Shown here: one piece after another, positions 62,572 through 64,000 of the stretch
How the letters are laid out: every line of letters starts with the position of its first letter
Position numbering within the stretch: position 1 is the stretch's first letter
From: Cytobacillus horneckiae
Lineage (GTDB): Bacteria; Bacillota; Bacilli; Bacillales; Cytobacillaceae
DNA length: 64,000 nucleotides
Reading direction: 5' to 3'
NCBI RefSeq assembly: GCF_002835735.1
Contig: NZ_PISD01000008.1
Span: forward strand, 186,001 to 250,000
Translations under genes and position numbers: made by a program
The notes under the pieces: model-generated
What the model was told of the DNA's origin: nothing
Databases searched by the model: none
Seen by the model: only the letters and a program-made list of their open reading frames with translations

Positions 62572-62813
62572 GGCATTTATTACTTTAATCAATTATCGTA
62601 TTAAAGAAAAATAAGGATTTACAGCGCATAAGCAAATTTGAAGGGACTTCGTTTTCTTGCTTGTAAGTGATCTCTGTCGTAATGGTCATTTAAATGCATT
62701 TAATGATAGACTGCGTAGGCGTCGAAAATTGTAGGAGGAAACAGCCGAATTTAATAGAGATAATAATTTTATGAGATGTCCACTGGATTTCATCAATCAC
62801 TTAGGAGTACAAA
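62572..62813. other. Leader between terminator and KtrB gene
   Basis: Long untranslated leader with no gene; the ribosome site of the potassium gene (TAGGAGT) lies at 62802. Confidence 0.35.
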
Positions 62814-64000
62814 ATGAAAAAAAATAAATGGCTATTTTGATCCGCCAAAAATATTAGTTTTGGGCTTTGCGGCAGTTATTCTGATTGGAGCTTTTTTGCT
62901 GACTCTCCCCATTTCCACAGAATCTGGAAAGAGTCTTTCGTTTTTGGATGCTTTATTTACGGCTACATCAGCAACGTGTGTGACAGGACTTGTCGTCGTC
63001 GATACGGCAGATACTTTTTCTATATTTGGTGAAATGGTGATTTTATCGCTTATCCAAATTGGTGGACTAGGCTTTATGACATTTGCAACTTTTTTGTTTT
63101 TACTATTAGGTAAAAAGATTTCTTTAAAAGAAAGGCTGCTGCTGAAGGAGGCATACAATAACATCTCCATTGCTGGGATTATAAAATTAGTGAAGAGGAT
63201 ATTAATATTCACAGCTGTGATTGAGATGCTCGGTGGCATCATTTTATCCATCCGTTTTTCGTTTGATTTTCCAATAGGTAAAGCCGTTTATTATGGATTT
63301 TTCCATGCTATATCCAATTTCAATAATGCGGGATTTGATTTAATGGGAGATTTTCGGAGTCTTACCAATTACGTTGATGATCCTGTTGTAACCTTGACCG
63401 TATGTTTTCTAATAATTTTCGGAGGGTTAGGCTTTATTGTCATAAATGAACTTTATGAATACCGAGAGACGCGAAGGCTATCAGTGCATACGAAGATTGT
63501 ATTAATGACGACTGTGATCTTAACTGTATGTGCAACCATATTAATCTTTCTATTTGAATATGGGAATGATAAAACGTTAGGTACTTAATCTGAAGCTGGC
63601 AAAAGTTTGGGAGCCTTCTTTCATGCGATCACTCCAAGAACGGCCGGTTCCAATACTTTGCCAATAGCGGATTTGACTCAATCTACATTATTCTTGACAA
63701 TTTTTCTTATGTTTATAGGAGCGGGTTCAGGCTCAACAGCAGGCGGAATTAAAATTACGACCTTCGCTGTTCTAATTGCAACTGTATGGTCCCAACTTAA
63801 AGGGAAAGAAGATGTAGTTTTATTCAGGCGAAGAATTGAATTACAAACGATATTAAAAGCACTGACTGTTGCAATGTGCGGGCTTGCTATTGTTATAGTG
63901 GTCACCTTTATTTTAAGTATTACAGAAAAAGGGCAAAACTTTATTGTTTATCTTTTTGAAGCAACCTCAGCGTTTGGTACAGTTGGGTTATCGATGGGGT
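62814..64000 (+). pseudogene. KtrB/KtrD-type potassium channel subunit, broken and cut by window end
   Basis: ATG 62814 (site TAGGAGT) opens MKKNKWLF and stops; removing one T from the TTTT run at 62835-62838 restores LFDPPKILVLGFAAVILIGA. The frame then runs to TAA at 63586-63588, where a leucine (TTA) is expected (DKTLGT, stop, SEAGKSLGAFF), and continues in the same frame to the window end. K+ filter loops TGLVVVDT, NNAGFDL, PRTAGSN and SAFGTVGLSMG are all visible. Two independent lesions make a real pseudogene likely. The c-di-AMP riboswitch upstream fits a K+ transporter. Confidence 0.88.

Noticed and set aside
1-64000. tRNA, rRNA, prophage or insertion sequences
   Set aside because: No cloverleaf with CCA-type ends, rRNA core sequences, integrase or transposase frames were seen.

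Overview
The window looks like chromosomal DNA of a low-GC Gram-positive spore-former of the Bacillus type. The evidence is AT-rich sequence, strong AGGAGG-type ribosome binding sites, frequent TTG and GTG starts, and close Bacillus families (YerA, BltR/BltD, YjgC/YjgD-type formate dehydrogenase, ZagA, DUF6376, ureABCEFGD). It also carries dispersed ~152-bp structured repeats flanked by TTTAT that look like the bcr1 family described from the B. cereus group. I see no rRNA, tRNA, CRISPR array, prophage or intact insertion sequence.

Layout. 1-3.7 kb: a ketone/alcohol oxidation cluster (C-terminal part of a Baeyer-Villiger monooxygenase, aldehyde dehydrogenase, zinc alcohol dehydrogenase). 4.2-6.7 kb: CNT-type nucleoside transporter and a two-domain sulfurtransferase. 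7-11.7 kb: small poorly known proteins (two Cys-ended unknowns, a zinc-ribbon protein, an acidic lipoprotein, a CHRD protein, a CBS protein) separated by repeats. 12-13.4 kb: divergent BltD-like acetyltransferase and BltR-like MerR regulator with a textbook 19-bp-spacer promoter. 13.5-17.8 kb: tandem bcr1-like repeats, then a leftward redox operon (CcdA, response regulator, histidine kinase, membrane protein, TlpA/ResA-like thioredoxin). 18.2-23.5 kb: cobalamin riboswitch and a five-gene Nik/Opp-type ABC transporter, predicted to import cobalt. 23.8-28 kb: SET protein, decayed thioesterase, YerA deaminase, DUF2975/HTH pair. 28-32.5 kb: a formate dehydrogenase alpha gene with one frameshift, DUF1641, PsiE and DUF2294 proteins. 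33.6-39 kb: papain-like protein, OFA-family transporter and a second FdhF/YdeP-type molybdoenzyme. 39.3-41.4 kb: FAD monooxygenase and a tandem DUF5342-like protein.

41.5-53 kb is a nickel region: a leftward ureABCEFGD operon behind a probable attenuator, and divergently a degenerate peptidase-like protein plus a second Nik/Opp ABC transporter, one of whose ATPase genes seems to have lost its ATG start (now ATA). 53-57 kb: epimerase, secreted glycerophosphodiesterase, and a Zur-controlled block (three Zur boxes, zinc-free L33, ZagA). 56.9-57.7 kb: a yybP-ykoY manganese riboswitch in front of a 38-residue cationic protein and a DUF6376 lipoprotein, an unusual target. 57.8-62.2 kb: a MarR/flavoprotein pair rich in CC motifs, sharing a palindromic operator, next to arsRBC. 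62.4 kb to the end: a c-di-AMP (ydaO/yuaA) riboswitch in front of a KtrB-type potassium channel gene broken by a frameshift and a stop codon.

The dominant theme is metal and redox homeostasis under RNA or metalloregulator control: B12 for cobalt uptake, a possible attenuator for urease, Zur for zinc, a Mn riboswitch, ArsR for arsenic, c-di-AMP for potassium. The strongest candidates for something not yet described are the Mn-riboswitch small-protein operon, the urease leader, and the CC-rich MarR/flavoprotein switch.
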